DNA of 64,000 bases. Source: Takakia lepidozioides. Its lineage: Eukaryota > Streptophyta > Takakiopsida > Takakiales > Takakiaceae. Position 1 is the stretch's first letter. Each line of letters opens with the position of its first letter. A program made the translations under genes and the position numbers. Shown here piece after piece: positions 9,966 to 20,945 of this stretch. The DNA is taken from positions 35,960,001-36,024,000 of the forward strand of contig CM060731.1 of assembly GCA_030704615.1 (NCBI GenBank), read 5' to 3'. The notes under the pieces were generated by a model. The model worked only from the letters and a program-made list of their open reading frames with translations, ran no database searches and had not been told where the DNA came from.

Positions 9966-12900
9966 TGCAGCTGTGACAGACTTTGAAAAACAGACAAGTG
10001 GCCAGACCATTGTGGGATGATGCTATTGAACACATAGTTCCAACAATAAACTTTATTCTGAATCTGAAACATATTCGTCACCCTCTGAATCACTCTGCTC
10101 AACTGGAATAGCGGTTGGTTGCACAAATGCCGCTTGGAATGGTAGCCAATATATCCAGGGAAGGAAAAAAGAAGGGAAACCCACTTATGTTTTTTTCCTG
10201 GATGTCAAAAAGGCTGTTGTCCGAAAACAGGCTGAGACTCCAAAAACTTGGGAATACTGGCAGCTTTCGATGCCTTCCACAAGAAAGGCCACAACACCTC
10301 TGTTAGATACTCATCAGTTGGTGAATCTGGTTGCACTTTCCATGGCTCTGGAAAAATCCCACTGAAGGGAGGATTGTTTGTCGCCTTTCTTGGTGTGTCG
10401 TCAACAAGAACAGTGTCCTCATAAGTCCATTCTGGCTAGTCTGCCCACACTCTAGACAAGTTCTTGAAATATAATGGCTTTGAATCAGATCCTTACGGCA
10501 TGGGAGGACTGGATCCTCGTCACAGTGAAGGGCATCCCACTGGAAAACCAGCTTAGTGTGGGCTGCAAAAATATAGTCCACCATTGGGAAGAAGTTGCGA
10601 GCTTGGCAACAAGACCACACCGCCACCTCAAAGTGTTCAAAACACTTTTGCAAAAAGTCATAACAGCGTGGTCTCAAAACTACCATCTTCTTGCCACACA
10701 TCTTCCCCACAAAACCTTTGGGAAGGATGCAGGCCCATTAGCAGAATGAAAAGATTCACATAACAGACCATTTAAGTCCAGAATTAGTAAATGCTTCCTC
10801 GTTGGTCGAGGAAGTAAACTGTCATTTGGCTTCAACATGTGAGCAGGAGAAATTAAAGCAACCTGCTTGTTTGTTTTGTCCCCGTTTGCATCTTCCTCCC
10901 CATTTAAGCTCCCACATACCTGCATACCAGAATCCGGTGTGCCCGGCGGCTCTGTCACCATTGCCCCCTGGACTGCTACTGCCTTTGTACGTGGCAAGGG
11001 CTGAATTTCCACGTGTACCTCACAGTTGGCCTTCCCTATATCCTGCTGCTGCTCGGTCAAATTCAAAAGATCATCAGTGACAGGAAGACATAAGGGCTTA
11101 GAGTGAGCACCAGTTACCGTCTGAAATTGGGATTCCAAACATTTTGATACTGTCACAGCAGACGCATCCATCGTAGATGTCACTGGTCCTGCGCCTGGTA
11201 GATTAATCCCCAATCTGGTCACAATGGCTTTTTGGTACTCAATCATACTCTGCATCTGTAATTTTAATTCTGCCATGTCACGTCCTTGTGATTCCACCAG
11301 TTTGTCCAAGCCATCCATCCTGCCAACTACTGTAGAATATGCGAGACTTCCCTCCTGCCAATCCATGAAAACTTGCCCAAGTATGAATCAAACAAAAAAA
11401 ACCTAGCATGAACAACCATTGGAAAGAAACCCCAGGCCAAAAGCCTTGAAAAAAACCCTAGCAACCTATGATGCAGCAACCACTCTAGCAAACGTAGAAA
11501 ACACACTTACCCGCCTGTCACTCCCAGCTGACAACCGTGACACTGAACCCTCTTGAATTTCATATAATGTAGGAGGGCACCCTGATAGTGTTTCCTACAA
11601 ATTAATCCATGCCACAAACAAACCCATGCCACAAGTCAGTAAGCAATGTGAGGGCTGACTATATACACATAGCAATTCAATGAGGAACAAAATACAGAGT
11701 CGTGATGATGCCACTTACCAAGTGTGCTTCCACCATTGCCTTCCCACCACGGCCAGTCTTGGTAGGATTCTGAATTGCACCATTTGCCTTCTTCATGTTG
11801 CCCGACACTTTGTGGAACACCTCTGTCTGCCAGTAACTTACAAGCTTGTTCCATACCTCGTCAGATATAGTAATGGGTTTCCCCTTACCACCCAACCACG
11901 CAGTGTGTGCTTCATAACGCTGGCTCTTCATTATTCTGCCAATTGTTTGTTTTAGGTGGAAGTCTTTTAACTTGTGTGCGTATATGAAAATAGCTTAGCC
12001 AAGTGATCTCTGATTTCGTATACAACTTCATCAGGTTGGTTGTTGATGGCAAGGGAACAATCTAGCTTGCGATAAGCCTGTCCTTTAAGGGCAGCGTGCC
12101 ATACATTCCGGGTCTGACCATACGGGGCTCATTTGAGGTTCGTCAAAATCACCGTGGGAGGAAGACCTGCAGCTATTCTCTCTTCCTTCACCTTGGCAGC
12201 TTCAATTTTGGCTGAGCTATTAGCCCTCTTTAAAGCATTGGTTCTATCATTCTTTGAAACGGCACCCTCCCCTCCTTCAGAGACCTCCATGCGCTCAGGA
12301 GAATTCAAAGCAGGATCCTGCCAAGTAGGGACCAGTGGCCATGGCTGTTGGCCAGAAGGCCGAGGACCATACTGGCCATACTGTCCATAAGCAGGAGGAT
12401 ATTTCGGTGGCCTGCCACCCCCATAGCTATTAGGGGGTGGCAAATATGGTGGAGGAGGATACTGGCCATACTGCCCATATGGAGAAGCACCATATTGACC
12501 CTGACCATATTTAGTGCCAGATTGTGGGTACTGAGGCATACCATAATAAGGTGGGGGTACTGGTGGCACAGAACCCACAACGATGGGAGAGTTAGGGCCA
12601 CCTCCTGCGTTCTTGTGGGCGCCATCTCCTTTGCTAGCAGTAGGGATCGTGGATCCAGTGCGCTTGTGCTTGCCCTGAAAAGAAATTCCCCCAGTACAAT
12701 GTGGGTGATTACACATACATATAGGCAGCAAACAACAAATCCTTGAATTCAATATAAAAAACTAGAAGCACATATCATTTGTAAAGACAAGATTACCCAA
12801 AACTCAGTATGATCTTGGGCAGTAAATCTCCCAAATTTGATTGGCCCCAATGATGTCCTCCCAATACATTTTTGAACCCTCTTAGGTATGGGGTGTTCCT

Positions 12901-13660
12901 GAAATCCATAGCAAGAATTCAAATGGACAAACCTGATGGGTCCATGAGAAGTATCCCTCCAAGTTTTACTGATATTATGGGTGCATAAGTAACCCAAGTA
13001 TCTCTATAAGTAGCCATTGTAGCTTAGTACCAGGACGTTGGTTTCATGGGGCAAAGAATTTGAACACACCTGAAGTCTACATTGGCCTGACATCATGCCT
13101 TTGGCACTTCAACTTGTCTAGTGGAAATCATTTGTGATTGTGCCTTGGCTGACCCCTGCATTGTCCAACTTCCCTGTCTTGACAGACATACCCTATCTCT
13201 TCATGATCTTACCATACCCTATCTCTTCGTGATTTTACCAAAAACATACATAATTTGAATCATGGTCATTGTGAAGAACTATAACTCACAGACGGAGAAG
13301 ATGTTCGTAGTGTAGATGATGGGCGTTTTTGTCTTGCGACATGAGTATGGGCATGTTTTCCTTGGCTTGCCGTGGCATCCGCTGACGACGCACTCGCCTC
13401 GCACTGGTGTGGGAGGAGTGGATCGTCCTCATCGTCCTCAGAAGAGCCCTCATGCATAATCGTAGTCTTCATCGTCTTCAGTCTAGCACTTTGCCTTGCA
13501 GGACCTTGATCCCTAGCTTTTTCCTTCGAAGCGCGTGGCTTGCGAGGGCGATTCGCTCCCGTAAGCCTGCACAAACACCTCCATGACCTCCCTCTCAAAC
13601 AATCACAAATAATTGCAAGCATACATACCCTAATACTCTTAAGCCTACGCTGAACCACAG
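9950..13660 (-). pseudogene. CACTA accessory gene: Transposase_24 protein running into a NIF/FCP1-like phosphatase domain
   Basis: Reading minus-strand downward: a basic/acidic N-terminal exon near 13266-13570 (RPRKPRASKEKARDQ, a run of DDEDD); a Pro/Tyr/Gly-rich exon 12129-12675 (repeated YGQYGQY and PPPPY); and an exon around 11703-11931 with ISDEVWNKLVSYWQTEVF and SGNMKKANGA. The last is the Transposase_24 (Ptta/En-Spm) signature, ending at a good donor GTAAGT. Next come a 28-codon exon 11511-11594 and a coiled coil near 11200-11350 (MDGLDKLVESQGRDMAELKL). Without a stop, the same frame reaches KHLLILDLNGLL, motif I of the plant NIF-like HAD phosphatases. The phosphatase part has a frameshift near 10730 and an in-frame TAG at about 10450. 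Splice sites are good in the transposase part, so this was once a spliced fusion. Confidence 0.65.
10220..10790 (-). other. NIF/FCP1-like (HAD) phosphatase domain within the CACTA gene
   Basis: HAD motif I appears as LLILDLNGLL, the variant used by the plant NLI-interacting-factor-like family. After one frameshift come VVLRPRCYDFLQKCFEHFEV and AVWSC (motif II region, usual form VGVWSS). In another frame follow KPLYFKNLSRVWAD, a TAG, then EDTVLVDDTPRKATNNPPFS and GIFPEPWK. VDDTP is the motif III/IV acidic pair, usually LLVDDSPYKA..NPP. The C-terminal FLESQPVFGQQPF resembles the family tail. The order and spacing are those of a complete catalytic domain, but the copy is inactivated by one frameshift and one stop. 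Known relatives dephosphorylate Ser/Thr in nuclear proteins such as the RNA polymerase II CTD; activity here is not implied. Confidence 0.75.
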
Positions 13661-14324
13661 CCGCACCCTACCAGGACGTAATGGCTGCCCACGAATGACG
13701 GCGGACATCTCCCGCCGAATGACACACCCTCCTCAAACCTAATCGTCACTCACTGCATGTTGTTTGCCTCTCTGTTTGTACAAGTCGCAGCTACTCGCCC
13801 CCATTTGTGCTATGAAGCTTATGATTGTTGTAGGAAGGTTAGAGGATAAGGCGAATCGCAAGTTTAGTGGGTGGGTATCCAAAGTCAGGAACTAAACTCA
13901 CCCATCTATCGACTGCTTGAACGTTGCTTCCACCTCCTTTATGGCAGCAATCTGGCGCTCTCGGAACTTCTCGTACTCAGTGAGAGGGACTGTCACTTCG
14001 AAGACCTTCCGCTTCACCATGGACACTCAGAAATGATACTTATAGTATACTATAGATATAGAAATAGCACATTGGCAGCTGGTGCAAAACAAGAGACAAT
14101 GCACTGTGCGTAGCATGCAAAGAGGGAAGAGAGAAGCTTATGCCACAAGGAATGGGCATACAAAAATGCTATGCAACTGCGATGAGTGTCATGGAGGAAA
14201 AGTGCTGTTGTTGGAAACAGTGAGGAATCACTACATGATACACGGGAGGGATCCTCTTCTCCGACGCTGTTCTCTTCCAGTAAGATTGCCACTTTCCCTT
14301 CAGCACTTTAGTTTGAATTTTGAA
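13661..14324. other. Central non-coding region between the divergent CACTA genes
   Basis: This 660 bp stretch separates the starts of the minus-strand Transposase_24 gene and the plus-strand TNP2 gene. Short open frames such as 14082-14387 have no recognisable domain. It could carry both promoters. Confidence 0.35.
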
Positions 14325-14640
14325 TGCAACGATCCTCTTCTCCACATGTCGACATTTCGTTGGGTGATTGTAGTCAAGAAGTCATAAGATACAGACGTGA
14401 CTATGACTACGCCACTTCCGTTATCACTTTAATTAATGCACATGTCGTGTTTTCATTGGTCATGTGTGGTCATGTAGTCATATATGACTAAGTAAGTGAC
14501 TGCAACTATGACTTCAATGGCTACAAATGTCGTGTTTTGATTGGTGTATATTCATAAGATACATACGTAAATATGACTGCATCACTGCAACGTCACCGTG
14601 CCTCCTATGTCATAATATGAACAAGTGTCACATCGTTGTT
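14325..14640. repeat. Subterminal-type repeats related to those at 400-980
   Basis: The words GTAGTCA, GTCATATATGACT, GTGACTGCAACTATGACT, ATGTCGTGTTTT-ATTGGT (twice) and TCATAAGATACA (twice) resemble the TAGTCATAT-rich array of the element ending at 980. They differ from the AGTGGTT words at 9.4-9.9 kb. The likely origin is a nested or recombined CACTA end of the first family. Confidence 0.5.
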
Positions 14641-17560
14641 GGTCCACTCACAAGATGACTATTGGGATGCAGGGATGTGAATATTCAGATGATGAAGACG
14701 AAGGCCCTGCGGCACAGCGGGAGCCCAATGTCACAGAGAACGCATATGAGAGTGGTGGATTGGAGGTAGAGCGTGCATTGCAGGAAGCGTTTCTTTTGCA
14801 GATGCAAACAGAGAGGACCCCATTCATGGTGGAACCGATCACACATTTGCCGATCATGACGATGATCTCGACGATTCCGGAGACAATGAATTTGATGAGA
14901 ATGCTCACCTGCACGTTGATCCCGAGTATGATAAACTCTTCCGACAGTCGCAATGTCCACTGTTTGAAGGGTGCTCCATCAGCCGGCTGCAAGCAACTTT
15001 GACGTTGCTGAACGCATGCACTACCCACAAGTGCACCAATGCATTTGTGGATGAACTTCTGGGATTGTTGCGTAAGAGTTTTTTGCCTAAAGAGAATTCA
15101 TTGCCGAAAACTCACTATGAAGCAAAAACCATGATTGCCAAGATGGGATTGCAGTACACCATGATTCATGCCCGTGAGCGTGGTTTTGTACTCTTCCGTG
15201 GGGAGTATGAGAATGTAGACATTTGCCCAGTGTGCCGCAGTTCCCGTTACATTCCAGGTCGTGGAAGTGTGCCCAAGAAAGTATTGCGACACTTCCATGT
15301 CATTCCAAGGTTGAAACGTATGTACCGATGTAAATCGATCGCTAACCTCATGACATGGCACGACAGACATAAGAGCCAGGATGGGTTGGTTCGACATCCA
15401 GCTGATAGCAAAGCATGGAGACACATTGACACCACATTTGAGGATTTTGCTGCAGAGCCGCGATCTCTGCGATTTGGATTGGCCTTAGACGGTGTAAATC
15501 CCTACGGAGCTCAATCCACAAGTTGGAGCACATGGCCCGTTCTCTTGGTCAATTACAATCTGCCTCCATGGTTAATGACCAAAAAGTTCTTTGTCATGTT
15601 AGTGATTCCTGGTAAGGAGTCTGTTACCTCGGACAACGTAGATGTTTACCTGATGCCCCTAGTGGAAGAGCTACTGGAACTATGGAGAGGGATTGCAGCT
15701 CATGATGTTTCCCGTCCTCGTGGTCAACGCGAATTCACACTGAGGGCAGTGTTGATGTGGTTCCTCATCCGCCACACGTTTGACGCAATGCATTGCGAAA
15801 AGAACTTGGAACTTGAAAATATTATTAAAACTATCTTTTGGTGATAAAGATACATTGAAAGTTCGCCGTGATTTGGAGCTACTTGGGATACGCCCGGAAT
15901 TGTGGCTACAACATGATCCTGACAGAGCAGATACGTTAATTATCCCTCCTGCCCCTTATGTCCTCACTAAGGCTGAGTTACAAGTCTTTCTGGAGATTGT
16001 GCAGAACTTGAAAGTGCCAACAGGCTACGCATCAGCTTTCAAAAAGCATGTGGTGAAGAAGAAGTTGTCTGGCATGAAATCACATGACTATCATGTGCTC
16101 ATGCAGCAAATTATACCGCTTGCTATCCGTGGGCTCATGGCAAGTGGTCCTCGAAGGGCCATTTTGCGAGTATGTCGTGTATTTAAGAAGTTGTGTGCAA
16201 AAGTGGTGAATCCTGTAGAGTATGAGGAATTGAGAACTGAAGCAGTTCTCACTCTGTGTCTTATAGAGAAGGAGTTCCCACCATCATTTTTTGATGTGAT
16301 GACACATCTGGTTGTTCACCTAGTGGATGAGTTGTACTTATGCGGGCCCGTAGCATCTCGTTGGATGTACCCCATGGAGCGGGCAATGAAAGATATGAAG
16401 GGCTACATAAGAAACATGGCAAGGCCCGAGGGGAGCATGGCAGAAGGATACCAATTTGAAGAAGCATTGGGTTTTTGCACAGAGTATATGGCAGGATTTG
16501 ATGGAAGTGTACGAAGGGTGTGGGATGCAGATGAGGCAGAATCTGTGGAACGTGAAGTTGTGGAAGGAAGTTCTAAAGCCCGAAAATTGAATGACCTGTG
16601 TGATATTGTACATGAGTACATCATTCAGAACCATCCTCGTCTGTCAGTCATGTTGGGGTAAGAAATCTACTTCATTGACATTCAGATTTCCAAGTTTTAG
16701 TCATTTATCATTAGTTGGCATATGGCGTCTTTTCAAATCTCCCACGCCACCTCTGTCAATCTCCTGGCTGACCCTCGGATTGTGACAGGATATATGAAGC
16801 AGAGTCCACACGGATAGAAGCCAGACGACGCTTGTTTCGTGAGGAGCAAGGGCTGGAAGGCATGAGCAATCCCACGGCAATTCAGTACCCTCCTGATTTG
16901 CATCCTTGTCCTCCATTTGCTGTTTGGCTCCCTCAAGGTGTACGGGATCATCTCTCAATTCAATCAGATGGGCTTGATCCTACAACACGTGAGGAATTAC
17001 TGGATCTTTCAAGGCCTCCATCATTTACTGCCCTGTCATTCAAGAGTATGACAGCGTATGGTAACCATTACAGGGTTACATCCCTCGGCATGAACACAAC
17101 AAGTATGGTGTCTTTTGATTGTGGAGTCTCATCTGTTTTCCAGCCCATTACCAACAATTCAGGCAATGACATGGAGGAACCTACAAGATATGTGGGTCTT
17201 ATAAGGGAGATTTTGCAAATTGACTATGGCCAAACACAGCCTATAGTGTTTTTGTGTTCGTGGGTACGGGCGAGTCGCGTGGGTCGTCAACCTATGTCAA
17301 TGAAGCAGGATGATGCTGGCTTCACACTTGTCAATTTTAACCGTATGCTTCCACCTTCTGAGCAACCTTTTGTGTTTCCTGGCCAGGTTGATCAAGTGTT
17401 TTTTTCTGATTGTGTGAAGGAGCCGGGGTGGAAAGTTGTCCTGGAGAAGAGCCCCCGAGCACGTAGAGTGGTCTGCGACATATCAATTGATAATGATGAT
17501 GTGGCGGAAGTGGAAGGATTGTTAGCCCCACAAAGACTAGAGGAGACTTTGGTTAAAGGA
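14640..17560 (+). pseudogene. TNP2-like CACTA transposase (Transposase_21), degenerate
   Basis: An acidic N-terminus (about 14650-14990, one frameshift) leads to the conserved transposase: LPKTHYEAKTMIAKMGLQY, then a zinc-binding ICPVC, VLRHFHVIPRLKRMYR, SLRFGLALDGVNPYGAQSTS and WPVLLVNYNLPPW. About 100 residues expected after LRAVLMW (the LSGWSTKGK region) are missing, and the frame jumps to MHCEKNLELENIIKTIF. A frameshift at about 15840 leads to GDKDTLKVRRDLELLGIRPE, then a DUF4218-like block (PPSFFDVMTHLVVHLVDEL, MYPMERAMKDMKGYIRN). After a probable intron, 16832-17500 holds a DUF4216-like block (VGLIREILQIDYGQTQPIVF, then PFVFPGQVDQVFF). This is the standard TNP2 order. The frameshifts and the internal deletion make it non-functional. 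Confidence 0.8.
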
Positions 17561-17564
17561 TGCG

Positions 17565-18012
17565 AAGGGAGTTTTCAAATGGCTGAACAAGATGTGGTGT
17601 CGTGGAACACGATGCTTGCAGGGTATGCACAGGAGGGGCATGGGATGGAGGCTTTGGAGACCTATAAGCAAATGATGGGGGAAGGGGTGAAGCCCGACCA
17701 CATCACGTTTGTGTGCGTTTGCAATGTGTGTGCAAGCCTGGCAGCCCTGGAAAAGGGCAAAGAGGTGCATGGTTGCATCGCCAAATCTGGAACTGTACCA
17801 GGTGTGAACCTGAACACTGCCCTGGTGGACATGTATTCCAAATGTGGGAGCATTGAGGATGCAGAGGGAGTGTTCAACAATCTGGCTGAACGAGATTTGT
17901 TGTCGTGGAACGTGCAGGATATGCACAGCAGGGCGTGGGATGGAGGACTTGGAGACCTATGAGCAAATGATGGGGGAAGGGGTGAAGCGCGACCACATCA
18001 CGTTTGTGTGCT
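17565..18012 (+). pseudogene. PPR fragment joined in frame to the TNP2 C-terminus
   Basis: Immediately after the DUF4216-like block, and in the same reading frame (16832-17962 is open throughout), the sequence becomes MAEQDVVSWNTMLAGYAQEG, VKPDHITFVCVCNVCASLAA and TALVDMYSKCGSIEDAEGVF. These are classic P-L-S pentatricopeptide repeats like those at 55-61 kb. A second repeat copy in another frame (17930-18010) stops abruptly at about 18012, where sequence of the minus-strand LINE begins. PPR proteins bind organellar RNA, but this 1.3-repeat piece cannot work alone. It is either a captured host fragment or the remains of a PPR gene into which the elements inserted. Confidence 0.75.
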
Positions 18013-19269
18013 GTGGCTGCAAAGGGGCAAAGAACAAAACAATGTTCTATGTTTTCTATGTAGTTGAGATTGCAGGAACCACAGATGGAAGGGGGATCTG
18101 CAACAGAAGCACCCACTGGAACAATTTTATTGGCCAGTTTCCAATGGAAGGATGCACTCTTAGAAGGCCTGTGCTTATTCCAAATATCAGCCCAAACAAA
18201 GTTCCAGTGGATCGGGGGGCCATTCAAGTGATCCCACTTTCTATTCCATTTTCTTTCAAAGAGCTGTTTTGGAACCAAGAGAGAGTAGCCCAAGTTGACG
18301 GTATAGGAAAAGAAATGGTCCTACTTCTTGTTCATCCATCGCCACTCTCCCGGATCAAATTGGAGAAGCTCGATTGGAGCAGCAAAGAACCAGTTAAAAA
18401 GAATCCCAATAGTGCTGCAGTTCATCAGGCGGATGAGAATTAATTTTTCCTGAAGTGGAACAGAAAACTCTAATAAAGTAATACTTCACTGAGGCTAAGA
18501 GCTGATAAGGTCTTGGTTTGCACAAGGTTCCATCAGGGAAAGCAATGAAGTTGACTCCCGAGATAGTGTCTTGGGTTTTATGGAATGCATACATAGCCAT
18601 AAGCTGCGATCCCATAGAAAAACCCAGCCATAAAGGCAGCACAAGACGGTTTGGTTGCGCAAGGAGATCAACCCAACAAGGTGGGAGAGTGCCCATTACT
18701 GTGTTCCAGCCAGCATTGACTATCCTCAGAGAGGGACCCTCTGAAGCAGCAGACGAGGAGCTATGGGAGAAGCAAATGCAGGATACCCAAAGTGCAGCAG
18801 GTGGGAAAGACCCGCATTTTCCCAGTGTGCCCAACGCTTAGAACAAACAATGAGTTCCTCCGCATCTCTGTTATAGTTAGCAAAAAGAGGTTATTTGAGG
18901 TCTTCGTCAAAGGTTTTAGGCATAGATTGGAACAAGAAAGGACGCACAATACATCAAGCAGTCCAAATGGACTTCCAAGAACCCGTATCCCCCCCCCCCC
19001 ACCCATGAACCATCCACCTCAGCGAGGCCGGCCATAGCGGGCTAGTGTTTGGCTTTGCCAATGCCAGGTGATGCCTTACCAAACGGCTCCAAGGACTATC
19101 CAGATCAATAAAAATTCGAGGGATCCATTTGGCAAGCAGAGAAGTTATTTGAGCAAGCGGATCCAACACTCCCAGACCTCCGTGTTATTCTTTTGACAAA
19201 GTTGTGCCCAACTTATCAAAGCCTTTTTGTTCATGGATGCAAAGGTAGCTCCTCATATGAAGTTCCTAG

Positions 19270-20027
19270 GCTGTTGCAGGGTACGGTGGATCAAAAGAAA
19301 CAGTTTTTTCCTCCATGAAAGTCTATATAGGTACCTCAAATTGAGGGAATTTATCCAAATATTTAATTTTAGATAATAGATATGATATATCTAACATATT
19401 TAGTAAAAAGTCCCACCCCTAATAGGCTTAGAATTTGTTTTATTAGAAATTTTAGTATTTAATTCTGAAAAATAGAATAATATTTTGTATTTCTAATAAT
19501 TAGAGATTTTTGATATATCACTTGGCACCTCTAGATTATGGGGTTTTATTTATTTATAGTAATGATGATATCCCAAAAGCCTCTAAATGAGGATGATGTA
19601 CATTAGAGAAAATATGCCCAGTTTGGGCCCAATGTTTAGTATAAATTGGTCCATACCTCTCATTCTTGATGTTTTTAATCCATATAAAAGTGCATTTGGG
19701 TAGCTTTCAAAAATAGCACCCTTAATGTGTTTTCTTTTTTGCTATTACTTAGGTGTATATGATGTTTTTGTGGTCCATATGGTTTTTCATGTATAACAAC
19801 AGTCCATAAGATTCAATTTAAGAGTCCATAGCTTTTTCATAGATGATCTTTTTTACCATTAAAAAAATTGGAGTATGTCTCTACTGTAGTTACAAATCTT
19901 TGACCGTATAAACTTGTATGAAATATTGAATTGTGATTTTACTATAAAAGGTACCATGAATGGAGATCATCACTGCAGAAATTGCCATATTACATATTTT
20001 TTGGTCCACCGTAACCTGCAACTACCC
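19270..20027. mobile_element. AT-rich terminal-inverted-repeat (MITE-like) insert in the LINE
   Basis: GTTGCAGGGTACGGTGGATC at 19273 and GGTCCACCGTAACCTGCAAC at 20003-20022 are inverted copies (about 18 of 20 matches). They flank about 710 bp of AT-rich non-coding DNA that interrupts the LINE reverse transcriptase. TCCTAG occurs at 19264-19269 and again at 20028-20033, a possible target duplication. The superfamily is not determined. Confidence 0.7.
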
Positions 20028-20224
20028 TCCTAGCCAAGCTCTTCATTTTTTTGATGAAAGTAGAGCCTGATGACCAGACCGAAGAGGTGAACCAAGAGAA
20101 AGAAAAAAAAACCTGATTAACGACAAGCGCTCTTCCCACAATGGAGAGGTTCAGGAACCTCCAGTGGACTTGCTTTCTTCTCAATTTAGCCAGCACAGTG
20201 AGCTTCATATGTGAGGCCATGACC

Positions 20225-20945
20225 TATTTGATTCTAAAGACATTCATGAGATTGCCCATCTGGGTAGATGCAGACTACACTGGCTTAGTTTGGACTGCAA
20301 TTTGCAGTTTGCGACTGATTGCTTGTCATATTATTCTTCAACCTATACACATAAGTATATATTCGTAGCAAATGGACTTAGAATGGGTTAGCCACTTACC
20401 ATATGTACATGTGAATACAAATATTTTGGAATTTGGATGAAATCTCATGAAGCTATGGACTTTTGCAGGGAATTCCAATGGACTGTCACAATCCCTCTAT
20501 TGTCCTAAATGCCATCTGAAAACCTATGTGTGCAAACCAATTCATTATATGGACTTTACAACTAGATACACAATGTTTGCATAGACACAAATATAAATTT
20601 GTGAACTATTCCATCCATCCATCAAGACACTATGGACTATTTTATACCAAAAAAACCCCCAAAATGACGATTTGTCCATAGCATTTTGAAAAATTCATAG
20701 TTGGGTGGAGATCTTTGCTAAGAATATATAAATAGTTATTGTCTCTAGGAACTTATTGTTATAATGTCATAAACTACAAGATAATAATAAATAGCTATTA
20801 TTTCTAAATAAAAAATTTAAAAATATATATAATAGAAAATATCTCAAATATTTGGGATGAGACCATTTGCTAAATATGATTAGTATACCATTACCTATGA
20901 AGATAAAAATATATTTGAGCAAATATCTTTAATTAATCTTTTCTC
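20225..20945. repeat. Second AT-rich insert in the LINE
   Basis: The LINE coding similarity stops near 20225 and resumes near 20945. In between lies about 700 bp of AT-rich sequence with no coding potential. TAGCAAATGG (20367) and CCATTTGCTA (20864) form an internal inverted pair, but no clear terminal repeats were found. Confidence 0.5.

Larger units (their letters stand above)
9368..17560. mobile_element. Degenerate autonomous-type CACTA element with two divergent genes
   Basis: At 9368 the sequence CACTAGAGGAAAAATGCGG begins. It closely resembles the CACTAGAAGAAAAA start of classical plant CACTA elements, and a dense AACCACT/AGTGGTT subterminal field follows immediately. Inside are a minus-strand Transposase_24 gene (about 9950-13660) and a plus-strand TNP2-like transposase (about 14640-17560). 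No matching right terminus (…CCTCTAGTG) was seen. The right side was apparently replaced by a PPR fragment and a LINE. The middle (14325-14640) contains subterminal-type words of a different CACTA family, so 9.4-17.5 kb may be a composite of two elements. Confidence 0.7.

Noticed and set aside
12133-12746. Plus-strand open frames opposite the Pro/Tyr/Gly-rich exon
   Set aside because: Low-complexity shadow of the minus-strand coding repeats.
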